A stretch of 64,000 bases of DNA from Allobosea robiniae (GTDB lineage Bacteria > Pseudomonadota > Alphaproteobacteria > Rhizobiales > Beijerinckiaceae). The position numbers and the translations under genes were made by a program. The stretch spans positions 186,001 to 250,000 of the forward strand of contig NZ_FNBZ01000008.1 of the NCBI RefSeq assembly GCF_900102525.1, given 5' to 3'. Within the stretch, counting starts at the first letter, position 1. The number at the start of each line of letters is the position of its first letter. Below the pieces are notes generated by a model, which saw nothing but the letters and a program-made list of their open reading frames with translations, ran no database searches and was not told where the DNA came from. Below, piece by piece: positions 9,977 through 19,093 of the stretch.

Positions 9977-10459
9977 TCAGCCCCTGGCTTCGCGGGCGCA
10001 GGCATCGACCGCCTTGCGCAGATCGGCACCGTCGAGCCCCTTGGCACGCGCCTCCTTGCGGCATTCGGAGCGCTGGGCGAGATCCGGCCGCTTGCCGTTG
10101 AAGCAGGCGGTCAATGCCGCGATGCGTTCCGCGCCCTGCAGCTTGCGGCCGTCGGCCTCTTCCTTGCAGGCGGCCCGCGCCGCCACCGCCGTCGGTTTGC
10201 CGTCGCGCGTGAGGCCATCATGGGCATAGAGCTGCACACCCGGGAACTTGCCCTGCATGCAGATGCGCATCGCCGCGCGCAAATCCACGCCGGCGAGCGC
10301 GATATTCTCGGACACGCAATCCTGCCGGGCCTTCGCCCGCTCGGCGCGCGGGATCGGCTCATCCGCCGACGCGGCGACGGCAGCCGGCGCGGTGGTCTGC
10401 GCCTGGGCGGCTCCCGCAAGACCGAGAACAAAGCTGGAAACGATCAAAACCGAACGCAT
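9977..10459 (-). CDS. Secreted PsiF-like three-repeat protein
   Basis: A 160-residue protein with a signal peptide (MRSVLIVSSFVLGLAGAAQA, cleavage near residue 20). The mature part contains three cysteine-paired repeats of the PsiF type: C..E....GVDLRAAMRICMQGK, CKEEADGRKLQGAERIAALTAC and CRKEARAKGLDGADLRKAVDAC. The first is followed by a longer linker. PsiF repeat proteins are periplasmic and of unknown function; in E. coli psiF responds to phosphate starvation. The start at 10459 is preferred because the upstream extension would run through two GAAC/GTTC boxes and precede the signal peptide. The boxes at 10481-10522 suggest SOS-type control rather than Pho control. Confidence 0.78.
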   Translation of the reverse strand: MRSVLIVSSFVLGLAGAAQAQTTAPAAVAASADEPIPRAERAKARQDCVSENIALAGVDLRAAMRICMQGKFPGVQLYAHDGLTRDGKPTAVAARAACKEEADGRKLQGAERIAALTACFNGKRPDLAQRSECRKEARAKGLDGADLRKAVDACAREARG

Positions 10460-10480
10460 GGTCAGCCCCTCCGATGACGA

Positions 10481-10522
10481 GAACATAGTTAGAACAGAAA
10501 GCGTTTTGTTCCGCAACTGTTC
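10481..10522. promoter_or_regulatory. Two mirrored LexA-like boxes
   Basis: GAACATAGTTAGAAC at 10481-10495 and GTTCCGCAACTGTTC at 10508-10522 each match the alphaproteobacterial SOS box GTTC-N7-GTTC (read on opposite strands), separated by 12 bases. They lie 22-63 bases upstream of the start at 10459, where a repressor would block transcription. Each box alone is a common chance match; the paired arrangement in a promoter region is what makes them notable. Confidence 0.45.
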
Positions 10523-10553
10523 TCTGACGTTTCGTCACCGCCTGGGAGAGGCC

Positions 10554-11807
10554 TCACTCGTCCGGCGCCTCGACGATCGGATCGTAGGGCGCGTCATCGA
10601 AGCCGAGCAGGTTCCAGCTCTGGCGCATATGAGGCGGCAGCGGCGCGCTAACGTCGATCGTGCCCTTGCCGCGCGGATGCGGCAGCACGATCCGCCGCGC
10701 CAGCAGGTGCAGCTTGTTCTGGATGCCGCCGGGCAATTCCCAGTTCTGGATGTTGAAATATTTGGGGTCGCCGATGATCGGGTGGCCGATATGGGCGGCG
10801 TGGGCGCGCAGCTGGTGGGTGCGCCCGGTCACCGGCTTGAGCGACAGCCAGCCGAGCTTCTGCGCCGCCGTCTCGACCACCGCGTAATAGGTGACGGCAT
10901 GCATCGCGCCGTCCTCGCCATGCTTGGCGACGGCCATGCGCTGGTCGCCGTCATAGGCCTCCTCGCGGGCGAGATAGGTCGAGATCCGGCCCTGGCGCAC
11001 GCGCGGCACGCCCGCCACCAGCGCCCAGTAGACCTTGCGGGCCGAGCGTGAACGGAAGGTCTTGGCCAGCGTCGCCGCCGCGAAGCGCGACTTGGCGATG
11101 ACGAGGCAGCCGGCGGTGTCCTTGTCGAGACGGTGGACGAGGCGGGGCTTCTGGCCGCTCTTGTCGGTCAGCACCTCGAGCATCTGGTCGACATGCCGCG
11201 TCGTGCCGGAACCGCCCTGCACGGCAAGGCCAGCCGGCTTGTTGAGCACGATGACGTCGTCATCCTCGTAAAGCGTGATCGAACGCAGGAATTCAACCGT
11301 GTCGGTATCCGCCTTGAGCGAGCGCGGGCGCTGCTCCTGCGGCTCGAGCTTGAGCGGCGGGATGCGCACCGTCTGGCCTTCTTCGAGCCGATCCTTGCTG
11401 TCGGCGCGCTTGCCGTTGACGCGCAGTTCGCCCTTCCGGACGATGCGCTGGATATGGCTGAAGGAGAGCTGCGGGAAACGCGCCTCGAGGAAGCGGTCGA
11501 TCCGCATCTCGTTCTCGTCCGGCGTCACCACGAGCTGCTGCACGCCGGTCGAGAGCACCTCGGAGGTCTCGGCCTTGACCTGGGCGCGGGTCGGCTTGGG
11601 GGCCTCCTCCACCGGCCGCGGGCGCGGCGAGCGCTGCACGCGCTCCTCGCCGGCAGCCGGGCGCGCGGCTGCCCTGCGCCGGGCGTCGTGGCTCAGCCGC
11701 TTGCCGCGCGGAGCCCCCGCGGATGGCGGCTTGCCACCGCGCCCGGAGCTGCCGGGGCCCTTGCCGCCAGCGCCCTTGTTACCGGGACCTTTGCCGCCCG
11801 TCTTCAT
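10554..11807 (-). CDS. RluA-family 23S rRNA pseudouridine synthase
   Basis: A 417-residue enzyme. An N-terminal S4 RNA-binding domain (DRFLEARFPQLSFSHIQRIV, roughly residues 105-160) precedes the RluA-type catalytic domain with the HRLDKDTAG motif holding the catalytic aspartate. The order matches RluC/RluD-like enzymes that convert uridines of 23S rRNA to pseudouridine. The first 100 residues form a Gly/Lys/Arg-rich low-complexity extension (repeated GGKGPG units) then a basic-acidic linker. This is longer than usual and may bind RNA nonspecifically. The ATG overlaps the crcB stop (ATGA), so the two genes are translationally coupled. Confidence 0.88.
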   Translation of the reverse strand: MKTGGKGPGNKGAGGKGPGSSGRGGKPPSAGAPRGKRLSHDARRRAAARPAAGEERVQRSPRPRPVEEAPKPTRAQVKAETSEVLSTGVQQLVVTPDENEMRIDRFLEARFPQLSFSHIQRIVRKGELRVNGKRADSKDRLEEGQTVRIPPLKLEPQEQRPRSLKADTDTVEFLRSITLYEDDDVIVLNKPAGLAVQGGSGTTRHVDQMLEVLTDKSGQKPRLVHRLDKDTAGCLVIAKSRFAAATLAKTFRSRSARKVYWALVAGVPRVRQGRISTYLAREEAYDGDQRMAVAKHGEDGAMHAVTYYAVVETAAQKLGWLSLKPVTGRTHQLRAHAAHIGHPIIGDPKYFNIQNWELPGGIQNKLHLLARRIVLPHPRGKGTIDVSAPLPPHMRQSWNLLGFDDAPYDPIVEAPDE

Positions 11808-12187
11808 GACATGCTCCGCATCATCGCGAGGCCACCGAGCAGCGCCGCCAGCGACAGCACGACCGAGCCGATCACATAGGTGGCCGCCAGCATCGTCTCG
11901 CCCCGCTCCCAGAGCAGGACGGCATCGAGCGAGAAGGCCGAGAAGGTCGTGAAGCCGCCGAGCACGCCGGTGGCGAGGAAGAGCCGCAGGTCCTGCGGCA
12001 CGCCCTCGCCGGCACGGAAGGCGAACCAGCCGGCGACGAGCCCCATCAGGGCCGAGCCGATGATGTTGATGGCCATGGTGCCATAGGGAAAGCCCATGCC
12101 GAACCAGCGCGGCGAAACGACATTGATGCCGTGGCGCAAGGCGCCGCCGATGCCGGCGCCGATAAAAACGAAAGCGGTGGAGATCAT
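11804..12187 (-). CDS. crcB: Fluoride ion channel CrcB
   Basis: A 127-residue protein with four membrane helices and the conserved CrcB/Fluc segments GTMAINIIGS and GGFTTFSAFS, the latter carrying the phenylalanines and serine/threonine track that line the fluoride pore. It would act as a dual-topology dimer exporting fluoride. The ATG at 12187 (MISTAFVF) is chosen because the upstream 19 residues are polar and unconserved. The stop overlaps the RluA-family start. I saw no fluoride riboswitch signature in the 112-base region upstream. Confidence 0.92.
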   Translation of the reverse strand: MISTAFVFIGAGIGGALRHGINVVSPRWFGMGFPYGTMAINIIGSALMGLVAGWFAFRAGEGVPQDLRLFLATGVLGGFTTFSAFSLDAVLLWERGETMLAATYVIGSVVLSLAALLGGLAMMRSMS

Positions 12188-12299
12188 CGTTGTGGAATAG
12201 AGCGCACGCTCGCCTTGCACAAACGAAATCCGCCGCAATTGCACGGCTCGGTGCAGCCGGGCAGGAAGCCCGGCGTCAGGAATAGGCCCGGCGGGAACG

Positions 12300-12665
12300 A
12301 TGGGAACGGCAAGGATGCGTCTTCAGCTTCGGATCGGCGGCGCAGGGCTGCTTGCCGCCATGGTCATCCTCGGCAGCGCGGCCGCCTTCGCCCAGCAGAG
12401 CGGCAACACGGGCACCGACTGGCCGACGGAAAAATGCAACCGCTACAGGAAGGCCTATGACCAGTCGCTGGCGCGCCTCGGCAAGAAGGGCCTGGGCGCG
12501 GAATTCCTCGCCAGCCACGACGCCTTCCTCGCCTCGAACTGCCAGGCCCGTGCCGAGGTCTGCGCCCGCAGCAAGGAGGAGCTCGAGCTTGCCAACCGGC
12601 TCGTCGTGATGGCGATGAACAGCGGCATGGCGAGTACTTTCCCGCCCTTCTATTGCCGCAACTGA
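12300..12665 (+). CDS. Small secreted protein of unknown function
   Basis: A 121-residue protein with a signal peptide (basic start, hydrophobic run, AAAFAQQ near residue 32) and four cysteines in the mature part (EKCN, SNCQ, EVCARS, FYCRN), so probably periplasmic and disulfide-bonded. No family is recognised. A second ATG at 12315 (MRLQLRIG) gives a more standard signal peptide and has AAGG just upstream, so the start is uncertain by five codons. It diverges from crcB and converges on the next small gene. Confidence 0.7.
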   Translation: MGTARMRLQLRIGGAGLLAAMVILGSAAAFAQQSGNTGTDWPTEKCNRYRKAYDQSLARLGKKGLGAEFLASHDAFLASNCQARAEVCARSKEELELANRLVVMAMNSGMASTFPPFYCRN

Positions 12666-12672
12666 GCCCGGC

Positions 12673-12852
12673 TCAACGCTGGCGGCGCTGCCGCAGCCGG
12701 GGATGCACGTACAGCTCGAAGGCGATGGTCAGCACGATGAAGACGAGCGCAATGGCGAAGGCCACGACCCAATAGGAGACATCGTCCTTCGAGACGAACC
12801 AGCCCGCGATCACCGAGGGCACGATCATGAACAGGCGCGCCAGCAAGAACAT
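12673..12852 (-). CDS. Small two-helix membrane protein
   Basis: A 59-residue protein with two hydrophobic segments (FLLARLFMIVPSVIAGWFV and YWVVAFAIALVFIVLTIAF) joined by a short polar turn (SKDDVS) and ending in a basic tail (RLRQRRQR), predicting a hairpin with both ends in the cytoplasm. The ATG at 12852 starts two bases after the rarA stop, so it is probably the last gene of a degP-rarA transcript. No function is known to me. Confidence 0.65.
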   Translation of the reverse strand: MFLLARLFMIVPSVIAGWFVSKDDVSYWVVAFAIALVFIVLTIAFELYVHPRLRQRRQR

Positions 12853-12854
12853 CC

Positions 12855-14158
12855 CTACTCCCCCCGCTCCTGCCGGAGCTTCTCCCAATATTCCAGCCGC
12901 TTGCGGATCTCGCGCTCGAAACCGCGCTCGGGCGGATCGTAGAAGCGCTGGCGGCCCAGCACATCCGGCCAGTAGTTCTGCCCGGAGAAGGCATCGGGCT
13001 GGTCGTGGTCATAGGCATAGTCGGCGCCGTAGCCCTCCTCGCGCATCAGCTTGGTCGGCGCATTGAGGATGGTCTTGGGCGGCGTCAGGGAGCCCCGCTC
13101 CTTCGCCACCCGCGCGGCAGCCTTGTAAGCCATATAGGCCGCGTTCGATTTCGGTGCGGTCGCCAGATAGATCACGCAATTGGCCAGCGCGAGCTCACCT
13201 TCGGGCGTGCCGAGCTGCTCATAGGTCTGCGCCGCCGCGCGGGCATGGATCAGGGCCTGCGGATCGGCGAGCCCGATATCCTCCACCGCCATCCTGACCA
13301 GCCGCCGCGCCAGGAAGCGCGGGTCCTCGCCGGCATCGAGCATGCGCGCGAAATAGTAGAGCGCCGCATCGGGATCGGAGCCGCGGATCGTCTTGTGCAG
13401 GGCCGAGATCAGGTTGTAATGGCCGTCCTGCGCCTTGTCGTAGATCGGCGCCCGGCGCTGGATCACCTCGGACAGGCCATGCTCGTCGAGAATCTCGCCC
13501 GGCTTCGCCGCTCGCCAGATTTCCTCGGCCAGCGTCAGCACGGCGCGCCCGTCACCATCGGCGAAGCGCGCCAGCGCCAATCGCGCCTCCGGCGTCAATG
13601 GCAGCTCCCGGCTTTCCAGGACCTCGGCCCGGCCGAGCAGGAAGAGCAGCGAGCCCTCGTCCAGCGACTTGAAGGTCAGGACGCGCGCCCGCGACAGCAG
13701 CGCCGCATTGAGCGCGAAGGACGGGTTCTCGGTGGTCGCGCCGATCAGCGTGATCGTGCCGTCTTCCATGACCGGTAGGAAGGCATCGAGCTGGGCGCGG
13801 TTGAAGCGATGGATCTCGTCGACGAAGAGCAGCGTGCCCCGGCCGCCCAAACGGCGTCCGCGCGCCGCCTCGAACACCTTCTTGAGATCGGCGACGCCCG
13901 AGAAGATCGCGCTGATCTGCTCGAAGCCGAGATCGACCAGCCCGGCGAGCAGCCGCGCGACCGTCGTCTTGCCGGTACCCGGCGGCCCCCAGAAGATCAG
14001 GCTGCCGATCGTGCCGGAGGCGACGAGCCGCGTCAGCGCCCCGTCGGGCCCGGTCAGATGCTCCTGGCCCGCGACCTCGGCGAGCGTCGTCGGACGCAGG
14101 CGGTCGGCAAGCGGCCGCGGGCCGGACTTGTCCAGCCCCGAGGCTGAGAACAGGTCGC

Positions 14159-14162
<4 letters not shown>
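12855..14162 (-). CDS. rarA: Replication-associated recombination protein RarA
   Basis: A 435-residue AAA+ ATPase of the RarA/MgsA/WRNIP1 family that acts at stalled replication forks. Walker A is FWGPPGTGKTTVA, Walker B is LFVDEIHRFN, sensor 1 is GATTENPSF, and the C-terminal MgsA tetramerisation region contains the typical ISALHKTIRGSDPDAALYY stretch. The start codon is GTG at 14162, overlapping the upstream protease stop as GTGA, which implies coupled translation. It has the usual length for the family. Confidence 0.94.
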
Positions 14163-15595
<1,433 letters not shown>

Positions 15596-15742
15596 GCTCG
15601 TCCTCGTTCAGAAACAAAAAGCGCCGGCGCGGAGTTTTCCGTTCAGGCGTGGCACCCGCTATACCCGTGTAACGCCCTGCGGTTCCCGCAGCGGCATCTC
15701 CCAACCCGATATGGCCATTTCTGGCCGGATAGGAAGAGCAGG

Positions 15743-16162
15743 ATGAGCCTGATTCGGCTTGTGTACGCCAGCGAGAGCCGGCTCGTCGACGCCAATCGCC
15801 GTGCGGAGCTGGACAGGATCCTGACAAGCGCCCGCCGCTTCAACGACCAGAACGACATCACCGGCTTCCTGTTGGCGACGGAAAAGGCCTTCGCGCAGGT
15901 GCTGGAAGGATCGCGGGACAACGTGGCCGAAACCTATGGCCGGATCGTGATGGACCCGCGCCACACGGCCTTTCGGGTACTTTCGGAAGAACCGATCGTC
16001 GCCCGCTCCTTCGCCGGCTGGGCGATGGGCATCGCCGAGCGCGACGAGACCACCAGCTTCATCTTCGGCCTGTATGGGGTGACACCCGAAGCCGACCTCC
16101 ACGCCCAGCCGCTGGAGATCCTCATCGACCTCGCTGGGGAGCTCGCGGGACGGCCCATCTAA
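15743..16162 (+). CDS. BLUF-domain blue-light sensor
   Basis: A 139-residue protein consisting of one BLUF domain and a short C-terminal helix. The flavin-signalling residues are present: Tyr8 (RLVYAS), Asn34 (RRFNDQN) and Gln52 (AQVLEG). The N-to-Q distance of 18 and the later GWAMG Trp/Met match PixD/Slr1694-type short BLUF proteins. These bind FAD and pass light signals by protein contact, as no output domain is fused. The usual Gly before ITG is Asp here. AGGAAGAGCAGG precedes the ATG. It converges on rplQ through a shared terminator. Confidence 0.88.
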   Translation: MSLIRLVYASESRLVDANRRAELDRILTSARRFNDQNDITGFLLATEKAFAQVLEGSRDNVAETYGRIVMDPRHTAFRVLSEEPIVARSFAGWAMGIAERDETTSFIFGLYGVTPEADLHAQPLEILIDLAGELAGRPI

Positions 16163-16173
16163 GGACAGCACAA

Positions 16174-16210
16174 CCAAAGAAAAAGGCGGCCCCGAAGGAC
16201 CGCCTTTTCC
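16174..16210. terminator. Bidirectional terminator, BLUF gene and rplQ
   Basis: The 12-bp stem AAAAGGCGGCCC / GGACCGCCTTTT, with a CGAA tetraloop and one G-U pair, lies between two convergent genes. It has A/T-runs on both sides, so it can end transcripts from both strands. Confidence 0.88.
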
Positions 16211-16231
16211 AATTCAGTCAGAGGAAGCCGA

Positions 16232-16648
16232 TCAGGCGGCTTCGTCTTCCGCCGTGAAGACCGGGCCCGAATCCTTGCCCTTGGCATCGACGTCGCGGTC
16301 GACGAACTCGATGATCGCCATCGGGGCGTTGTCGCCGAAGCGGAAACCCGCCTTCATGATGCGGAGATAGCCGCCGTTGCGCTCCTTGTAGCGCGGGCCG
16401 AGGACCGCGAAGAGCTTGCCGACCAGCTCGACATCCTTGATCTGCGCGATCGCCTGACGGCGGGCGTGCAGGTCGCCGCGCTTGCCGAGCGTGATCAGCT
16501 TCTCGACGACCGGACGCAGGTCCTTGGCCTTCGGCAGCGTGGTGGTGATCTGCTCGTGCTTGATCAGGGCCTGGGCCATGTTGGCGAACATCGCCTGGCG
16601 ATGCTCGGCCGAGCGGTTGAAACGACGACCGCGGAAACCGTGACGCAT
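16232..16648 (-). CDS. rplQ: 50S ribosomal protein L17
   Basis: A 138-residue L17 starting [20 protein letters not shown], the family hallmark, followed by the [17 protein letters not shown] helix. It binds 23S rRNA near the exit tunnel. The C-terminal 20 residues form an acidic tail of the kind found in alphaproteobacteria. It is the last gene of the alpha operon, 114 bases after rpoA, and is followed by the bidirectional terminator. Confidence 0.97.
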   Translation of the reverse strand: MRHGFRGRRFNRSAEHRQAMFANMAQALIKHEQITTTLPKAKDLRPVVEKLITLGKRGDLHARRQAIAQIKDVELVGKLFAVLGPRYKERNGGYLRIMKAGFRFGDNAPMAIIEFVDRDVDAKGKDSGPVFTAEDEAA

Positions 16649-16762
16649 TGTTTGGCTCCTTCGTTGCTTACGGCCGCCGTGCCACGGAACGGCCGTTCGT
16701 TATGCTCCGGCTCAGATGAGCCGGGCGGGGTTGGCGCGGGATGCCTCCCGCGCCGTCTTTTC

Positions 16763-17779
16763 TCAGTAGTGCTCTTCGAAGCGCTTCGCGAGCTCTTCGA
16801 TGTTCTCCGGCGGCCAGCCCTGGACGTCCATGCCCAGATGCAGGCCCATGGTGGCGAGCACTTCCTTGATCTCGTTCAGCGACTTGCGGCCGAAGTTCGG
16901 GGTGCGCAGCATCTCGCCCTCGGACTTCTGGATGAGGTCGCCGATATAGACGATGTTGTCGTTCTTCAGGCAGTTCGCCGAGCGGACCGAAAGCTCGAGC
17001 TCGTCGACCTTCTTGAGCAGTGCCGGGTTGAAGGGCAGCTGCGGCGCGGTCGAGACGGCCTCTTCCTTGCGCGGCTCCTCGAAGGTGATGAACACCGCGA
17101 GCTGGTCCTGCAGGATGCGGGCGGCGAGCGCCAGCGCGTCCTCGGGGGTGACCGAGCCGTTGGTCTCGATCGCCAGCGTCAGCGAGTCCTTGTCGAGGTT
17201 CTGGCCCTCGCGGGTGTTCTCGACGCGGTAGGAGACCTTCTTGACCGGCGAATACAGGCTGTCGACCGGGATCAGGCCGATCGGCGCGTCCTCGGGACGG
17301 TTCTGCTCGGCCGGGACATAGCCCTTGCCGGTATTGACCGTGAACTCCATGCGGATCTCGGCCCCGTCGTCCAGCGTGCAGAGCACGAGGTCGGGGTTCA
17401 GGATCGCCACGTCGCCGATGGTGTTGATGTCGCCGGCGGTGACGGTGCCCGGGCCGGACTTGCGCAGCGTCATGCGCTTCGGGCCCTCGCCCTGCATCTT
17501 GACCGCGATGGCCTTGATGTTGAGGACGATGTCGGTGACGTCCTCGCGGACGCCCGGGATCGAGGAGAACTCGTGGAGAACGCCGTCGATCTGGACGGCG
17601 GTCACGGCCGCGCCCTGGAGCGACGACAGCAGCACGCGACGGAGCGCATTGCCGAGCGTCATGCCGAAGCCGCGCTCGAGCGGACGCGCAACCACAGTCG
17701 CCTGACGCTTCGGGTCGTCTCCGACCTTCACTTCGAGCTTGTTCGGCTTGGAAAGATCCTGCCAGTTCTTGCTGATCAC
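16763..17779 (-). CDS. rpoA: RNA polymerase alpha subunit
   Basis: A 338-residue alpha subunit. The N-terminal dimerisation domain (residues about 1-235) contains [18 protein letters not shown], and the C-terminal domain (about 255-325) contains the DNA/UP-element and activator-contact region [10 protein letters not shown]...[12 protein letters not shown] choose GTG at 17779 (VISKNWQDL), which matches the usual alphaproteobacterial N-terminus and has AGGAG seven bases upstream. The frame is open 27 codons further but that part is unrelated. It lies 91 bases downstream of rpsK. Confidence 0.96.
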   Translation of the reverse strand: MISKNWQDLSKPNKLEVKVGDDPKRQATVVARPLERGFGMTLGNALRRVLLSSLQGAAVTAVQIDGVLHEFSSIPGVREDVTDIVLNIKAIAVKMQGEGPKRMTLRKSGPGTVTAGDINTIGDVAILNPDLVLCTLDDGAEIRMEFTVNTGKGYVPAEQNRPEDAPIGLIPVDSLYSPVKKVSYRVENTREGQNLDKDSLTLAIETNGSVTPEDALALAARILQDQLAVFITFEEPRKEEAVSTAPQLPFNPALLKKVDELELSVRSANCLKNDNIVYIGDLIQKSEGEMLRTPNFGRKSLNEIKEVLATMGLHLGMDVQGWPPENIEELAKRFEEHY

Positions 17780-17870
17780 GACCGCACTCCTGGTGCTGAA
17801 TTCATCTGGCGGCCACCGCCGCCCCGGACAGGCGCCCGCCCCTGCGGGCGCCTCATGCAATGGTCAGACG

Positions 17871-18260
17871 TCAGACGCGACGGCGCTTGCGCGGACGGCA
17901 ACCATTGTGCGGGATCGGCGTCACGTCGCGGATCGAGGTCACGGTGAAGCCCGCGGCCTGGAGAGCGCGAAGAGCCGACTCGCGGCCCGAACCCGGACCG
18001 GTCACCTCGACCTCGAGGGTGCGCATGCCGTGCTCGGCAGCCTTGCGGGCGGCATCCTCGGCAGCGACCTGGGCGGCATAGGGGGTCGACTTGCGCGAGC
18101 CCTTGAAGCCCATCGTGCCGGCCGACGACCACGAGATCGTGTTGCCCTGCGCGTCGGTGATGGTGATCATGGTGTTGTTGAACGAGGCGTTCACATGCGC
18201 GACGCCGGAGACGATGTTCTTGCGTTCGCGACGACGGACGCGCTGGGCTTCCTTGGCCAT
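17871..18260 (-). CDS. rpsK: 30S ribosomal protein S11
   Basis: A 129-residue S11 of the small-subunit platform. Family segments are [15 protein letters not shown] near residue 22, [22 protein letters not shown], and the C-terminal [19 protein letters not shown] that contacts 16S rRNA. Length is standard. It follows rpsM after 114 bases that include a GC hairpin at 18350-18369. Confidence 0.97.
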   Translation of the reverse strand: MAKEAQRVRRRERKNIVSGVAHVNASFNNTMITITDAQGNTISWSSAGTMGFKGSRKSTPYAAQVAAEDAARKAAEHGMRTLEVEVTGPGSGRESALRALQAAGFTVTSIRDVTPIPHNGCRPRKRRRV

Positions 18261-18349
18261 ATCTCTTCTTCCATCCTTCAGGCGCGCCCGTCATGCCAGG
18301 CGCTGGGGATGCCGGCGGCCCGTGAGCGGACCGTCCGGCGTATAGACAG

Positions 18350-18369
18350 CGGGCCGACTAGCGGCCCGC
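18350..18369. repeat. Hairpin between rpsM and rpsK
   Basis: GCGGGCC and GGCCCGC form a 7-bp stem around GACTAGC. No T-run follows, so it is more likely an RNA-processing or stability element than a terminator. Confidence 0.45.
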
Positions 18370-18374
18370 CGAAA

Positions 18375-18743
18375 TCACTTCTTCTTGCCGGCGATCGGCT
18401 TCGCCTTGCCCTTGCGGGTGCGGGCGTTGGTGTGCGTGCGCTGGCCGCGGACCGGCAGCGAGCGACGATGACGCAGCCCGCGATAGCAGCCGAGGTCCAT
18501 CAGGCGCTTGATGTTCATCGAGACTTCGCGGCGCAGATCGCCCTCGACGAGGTAGTCGCGGTCGATCGTCTCGCGGATCTGCAGGACTTCGGCGTCGGTC
18601 AGCTGGTTGACGCGACGCTCGGCAGCGATGCCGACCTTCTCGCAGATCTCCTGGGCCTTGGACGCGCCAATGCCGTGGATGTACTGCAGGCCGATGACGA
18701 CGCGCTTGCCGGTGGGAATGTTGACGCCCGCGATACGAGCCAT
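18375..18743 (-). CDS. rpsM: 30S ribosomal protein S13
   Basis: A 122-residue S13 of the 30S head. It starts [20 protein letters not shown], has the [13 protein letters not shown] helix-hairpin-helix, and ends in the basic [17 protein letters not shown] tail that touches tRNA. The ATG at 18743 is fixed by the conserved N-terminus; the longer open frame is not conserved. It is the first gene of the alpha operon in this genome and has a candidate promoter at 18916-18944. Confidence 0.97.
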   Translation of the reverse strand: MARIAGVNIPTGKRVVIGLQYIHGIGASKAQEICEKVGIAAERRVNQLTDAEVLQIRETIDRDYLVEGDLRREVSMNIKRLMDLGCYRGLRHRRSLPVRGQRTHTNARTRKGKAKPIAGKKK

Positions 18744-18915
18744 GGTCTCATCTCCATGTCGGCCGAAGCACCCGATGGCACCCCGGCGGTGGGGAAAAAT
18801 CCTACGTCCGGTGGAGGCCGGCTCATGCAGGACGTTGAACGGCTCCACGCGATAATGCGACGTCGTCCCTTCTCGCGAAGGCAACGGCATCGCTCCCATG
18901 AAACCGGATTGCGGC

Positions 18916-18944
18916 TCGTTAACGGGTTGGGCGCAACGAGTCAA
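18916..18944 (-). promoter_or_regulatory. Candidate sigma-70 promoter of rpsM operon
   Basis: On the minus strand, TTGACT (18944-18939), a 17-base spacer and TAACGA (18921-18916). It lies about 175 bases upstream of the rpsM start and after the previous gene's stop. Confidence 0.5.
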
Positions 18945-19034
18945 CCCGTCGCAACCAAGAAACATGCCAAGGCCGGCGAAGTGGCCGAAGCGCTGCGAGG
19001 TCAAGGCGGTAGCCGCGATTGCTATATAAGGGCC

Positions 19035-19077
19035 CCGTCATTCCAGGCAAGCGGCGGAACCGCGCCCGGAACGACGG
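19035..19077. repeat. Palindromic repeat, TTCCGGG family (family A)
   Basis: CCGTCATTCCAGGC and GCCCGGAACGACGG are reverse complements except for two transition-type differences, with about 15 bases between. The head CGTCATTCC matches the copy at 9163-9170. It begins 16 bases after the binding-protein stop and may serve as its transcript end. Confidence 0.6.
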
Positions 19078-19093
19078 ACTCAAGCGAGAACCC

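Larger units (their letters stand above)
18744..19093. other. Spacer upstream of the alpha operon
   Basis: 350 bases with no credible gene. It contains the candidate alpha-operon promoter at 18916-18944, a roughly 170-base leader before rpsM (large enough for S4-type autoregulatory structure, not modelled), and a family-A palindrome at 19035-19077 beyond the binding-protein gene stop. Confidence 0.5.

Noticed and set aside
12188..12299. Fluoride riboswitch upstream of crcB
   Set aside because: I looked for the GGNGATGG...TTCGCC and CTGATGG-type conserved parts on the minus strand and found no match.
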